Shown here: piece after piece, positions 61,954 through 64,000 of the stretch | Layout: each line of letters starts with the position of its first letter | How positions within the stretch are numbered: the first letter of the stretch is position 1 | Source of the DNA: a virus | IMG/VR virus record: IMGVR_UViG_3300025141_012314 | Coordinates: 16,342 to 80,341 of that record | Strand: one strand, 5' to 3' | DNA: 64,000 nucleotides | Position numbers and translations under genes: made by a program | Notes under the pieces: model-generated | Told to the model about the DNA's origin: nothing | Seen by the model: the letters and a program-made list of their open reading frames with translations, nothing else | Databases searched by the model: none

Positions 61954-63602
61954 AGCTCTTAATGGAAAACTGGAACAAGTTCCTTTCCGAAGAAGAAACA
62001 TCACAAGAAAAAGTAAAAGATGCTGCTGCTATTATGCAGAACATAGGATTCGCCGGCGAAACCGGCGGCAAAAGCTTTATTATTATGGTGGGCGGCCCCG
62101 GTACCGGAAAGGGTGGGGTAATCGCCACAGATCGTTTTATGAGTTCAGTTATTCAAGCCACTGGTGGTAAGATGGCCGGCGGCGACTTTATTAAGTCACT
62201 CCCTCCTGGAACAATAAATCAGTTTGCCTCCGAGGTGGATTCAGTTTTGAGATTAATGCAGTGGGACTTGGCAGCAAAAGACTATCAAACATTGGCGCGC
62301 GCCGCACAAAATCCCGAACAATGGACCGCCGCAGTAAATAATTATAGCCAGAAACCACAGGGCGATATCAACCTTATTGCTACGATAGCCGGCGCAATTG
62401 GGGCAACTCCCGATCAGTTGGCAACACCACAAGGGGGTCAACTTTTTTCTCAAACTTTTCCTAACGTTGAAGCGTATGCGGGTACAAAAGATGAGGAAGC
62501 TAGAGAAGCCTTAAAGGGAAAGGACGGTCACAAGGGCATAAAAGCTATGTATATGCAACTTCGTTCTGGGTGGGGAGAAGATCCTAGCGCAAAAACGATT
62601 AAGAACATGGCTGTTAAAAGATATAACGATGAACTGGAAACACAATTACAACAGTTCATGAGTAGAGGGCAACAACAAGTAAAGGAAGCAGAAGCGGCTG
62701 ATAGCGCGCAGCTAGCCAAACAAGTGGCCGGCGCCGGCGAAGTCGAAGGAGATTTATCTCAAGCAGCAAAAGATGTTTTTATTTTAGATTCCGCTGGTGA
62801 AGATTTGCCGACTCAAGATTATGCTGGGCAGCTACAGATCGCTAAGAAAGCAGGATTTGAGACTACGATTGTCTGGTTAAAGACTGGACCGGAAGTTAGT
62901 TATTTAGGCAATTTAGAAAGGGCCGTTGTAAGTGGAAAGCGCGCTGTCCCCCCGGACGAAATTGCCGCGTATTATGATGCCGCCTCCGGAGAAGATGGCG
63001 GTGTAGGTGGCAGTGGCGATACAATCGAAGAACATTTTAAGAAACTATTAAACACGGAGTTTGAAGGTTCGGCTCTCTTAAACAACCTCGTTGTTATTAT
63101 GAATAAAGATGATCAACGAGTATCACCAGAGACGGTGAAAGACATTACGTCCGCCGTGTGTGTCAATCCTATAGGGGATCCCAGTGCTGAGCCAGCAGAT
63201 CATATCAGTCATTGGCTCTGTGATTCAGAAAAAATTGCTGCCATTACTGGATATGATATTGGAGAATTGCCTATTGCGGATCCAAGCGAATCGCCCAAAA
63301 ACTATAATGAATTAGTAAAAGCTATTTTGGCAGACTTCAATAATGTGATTAATGGCGAGGAAGTGCCGGACGTCCTCGCGAGCCTTAATATTGACGCAGA
63401 TGCGATCAAAGGGTCCCCCGATCCAAAAGCTCTTGCCAAAAAAACAGCCGACAAGATTCAGTCGACTTTTGTAAAAAAAATTAGAAAGGATGTGAAAGGC
63501 GGCAAAGGTGGACAATTTGCTTCCAAGATTCTTAAATCCCCTCTTAACGAAGAGAAAGTTTATAAGCGCTGGACGCTTATCGCAGGAATGTCACCCAAAT
63601 AA
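61950..63602 (+). CDS. Leader-bearing zeta-toxin-like kinase
   Basis: A 550-residue protein. The leader MKLLMENWNKFLSEEE (L12-S13-E14) resembles the T4 leader MKTYQEFIAE. Residues 42-63 hold a Walker A P-loop, FIIMVGGPGTGKGG. Later, FILDSAGEDLPTQDYAGQLQ and VVSGKRAVPPDEIAAYYDAA (about residues 275-350) resemble zeta-toxin-family kinases, with the conserved R-x-V-P-x-x-E/D-I. The C-terminal 200 residues are acidic and unassigned. If packaged it would be injected. It overlaps the gene before by 4 bases (ATGA). Confidence 0.75.
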   Translation: MKLLMENWNKFLSEEETSQEKVKDAAAIMQNIGFAGETGGKSFIIMVGGPGTGKGGVIATDRFMSSVIQATGGKMAGGDFIKSLPPGTINQFASEVDSVLRLMQWDLAAKDYQTLARAAQNPEQWTAAVNNYSQKPQGDINLIATIAGAIGATPDQLATPQGGQLFSQTFPNVEAYAGTKDEEAREALKGKDGHKGIKAMYMQLRSGWGEDPSAKTIKNMAVKRYNDELETQLQQFMSRGQQQVKEAEAADSAQLAKQVAGAGEVEGDLSQAAKDVFILDSAGEDLPTQDYAGQLQIAKKAGFETTIVWLKTGPEVSYLGNLERAVVSGKRAVPPDEIAAYYDAASGEDGGVGGSGDTIEEHFKKLLNTEFEGSALLNNLVVIMNKDDQRVSPETVKDITSAVCVNPIGDPSAEPADHISHWLCDSEKIAAITGYDIGELPIADPSESPKNYNELVKAILADFNNVINGEEVPDVLASLNIDADAIKGSPDPKALAKKTADKIQSTFVKKIRKDVKGGKGGQFASKILKSPLNEEKVYKRWTLIAGMSPK

Positions 63603-63614
63603 AGGAACAATAAG

Positions 63615-63875
63615 ATGAAAATCACCAAAGCACAACTTAAGCAGATCATCAAAGAAGAACTCGAAGCAGTTCTCAAGGAACACGGCACTCGCCATGCCGG
63701 TGTTGGACTTGGATCAAAAGATACTTCGAAGGAATACCAACGCGGTTATCAGGATGGCAAGTATGGCGAGCCTCCTGTTTCTGATGTCGGCGATGATTAT
63801 GACGCTGGCTACCAAGCCGGTCGAGATGACGCCGATGCAGATGCCGAACGTGACTACGAAATGGGGCATTCCTAA
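63615..63875 (+). CDS. Leader-bearing small acidic repeat protein
   Basis: An 86-residue protein beginning MKITKAQLKQIIKEEL, with I12-K13-E14. The rest is Gly/Tyr/Asp-rich with repeating units of about 10-25 residues: EYQRGYQDGKYG, DYDAGYQAGRDD, and ERDYEMGHS. Tyr-Gly spaced units of this kind form simple helical or flexible arrays. It is preceded by AAAGGAACA and follows the kinase after 12 bases. No known family. Confidence 0.7.
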   Translation: MKITKAQLKQIIKEELEAVLKEHGTRHAGVGLGSKDTSKEYQRGYQDGKYGEPPVSDVGDDYDAGYQAGRDDADADAERDYEMGHS

Positions 63876-63876
63876 A

Positions 63877-64000
63877 ATGAAAATCACCAAATCCAAACTC
63901 AAGCAGATCATCAAAGAAGAGCTTTCAGTGCTTTCCGAGGAAAACAGTACTACGCCTATTGAAGAAGGCATGGAAAACCTCACACCAGAAAACCTACAAA
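63877..64000 (+). CDS. Leader-bearing protein, runs off the right edge (partial)
   Basis: Start ATG at 63877, one base after the previous stop. The first 16 residues MKITKSKLKQIIKEEL repeat the leader, and the visible part continues SVLSEENSTTPIEEGMENL. At least 41 residues before the window ends. It shows that the leader family continues beyond this window. Confidence 0.75.
   Translation, partial: MKITKSKLKQIIKEELSVLSEENSTTPIEEGMENLTPENLQ

Noticed and set aside
1-64000. tRNA genes, CRISPR arrays, insertion sequences or attachment sites
   Set aside because: No cloverleaf, regularly spaced repeat, transposase frame or direct-repeat flank was seen. There is little noncoding space for them.

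Overview
KIND OF REPLICON. The window looks like part of a large tailed-phage (myovirus) genome with T4-type virion and late-expression genes. All supported genes lie on the + strand, start/stop overlaps of 1-50 bases are common, and the largest gap is 55 bases. Recognisable T4-type parts are a gp25/GPW baseplate wedge protein, a gp6-like (baseplate J) wedge protein, a gp5-like OB-fold plus lysozyme hub protein, a gp55-like late sigma factor, a RuvC-like resolvase and a DnaG-type primase. Two giant virion genes (2131 and 3758 codons) and many short MKITK/MKLLMENW-leader proteins suggest a large-genome, probably aquatic, phage. The host cannot be named from this sequence. I see no tRNA, CRISPR array, insertion sequence, integrase or rRNA. 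LAYOUT. (1) 1-904: the tail of an upstream gene, a consensus-like sigma70 promoter (81-109), and a Cas4/RecB-like PD-(D/E)XK nuclease. (2) 915-21981: a 21-kb glycan island of 22 tightly coupled genes. It holds GT-B and GT2-type glycosyltransferases (three GT2 genes are paralogues), SDR epimerases, a short UDP-glucose dehydrogenase-like protein, a Fcl/ColC-like GDP-sugar synthase, a ColD-like PLP dehydratase with His in place of the PLP lysine, an RmlC-like epimerase, a split HldE (HldA-like kinase plus HldC-like nucleotidyltransferase) with a HAD phosphatase, a B12-binding-type radical SAM enzyme, a two-subunit TPP enzyme split around a sulfotransferase-like gene, a second sulfotransferase, an LhgO-like FAD oxidase, a methyltransferase and a cupin. 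(3) 21987-23841: small accessory proteins and the gp55-like sigma factor. (4) 23831-60029: a 36-kb virion block covering the hub/puncturing device, wedge, giant proteins, and probable fibre or neck paralogues. (5) 60029-61514: resolvase and primase. (6) 61525-64000: four consecutive genes with short N-terminal leaders that resemble T4 capsid-targeting sequences. One of them carries a zeta-toxin-like kinase domain. HOW IT WORKS TOGETHER (inference). The island could make activated unusual sugars (a 3,6-dideoxyhexose, a heptose, uronic acid derivatives), assemble them, and sulfate or methylate them. The product could decorate the virion or DNA or change the host surface. The gp55-like factor could drive virion genes from TATTTATA-type elements found in four of the few intergenic gaps. 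The leader-bearing proteins at the right end could be packaged in the head, trimmed by a prohead protease and injected, which would make the kinase an injected effector.
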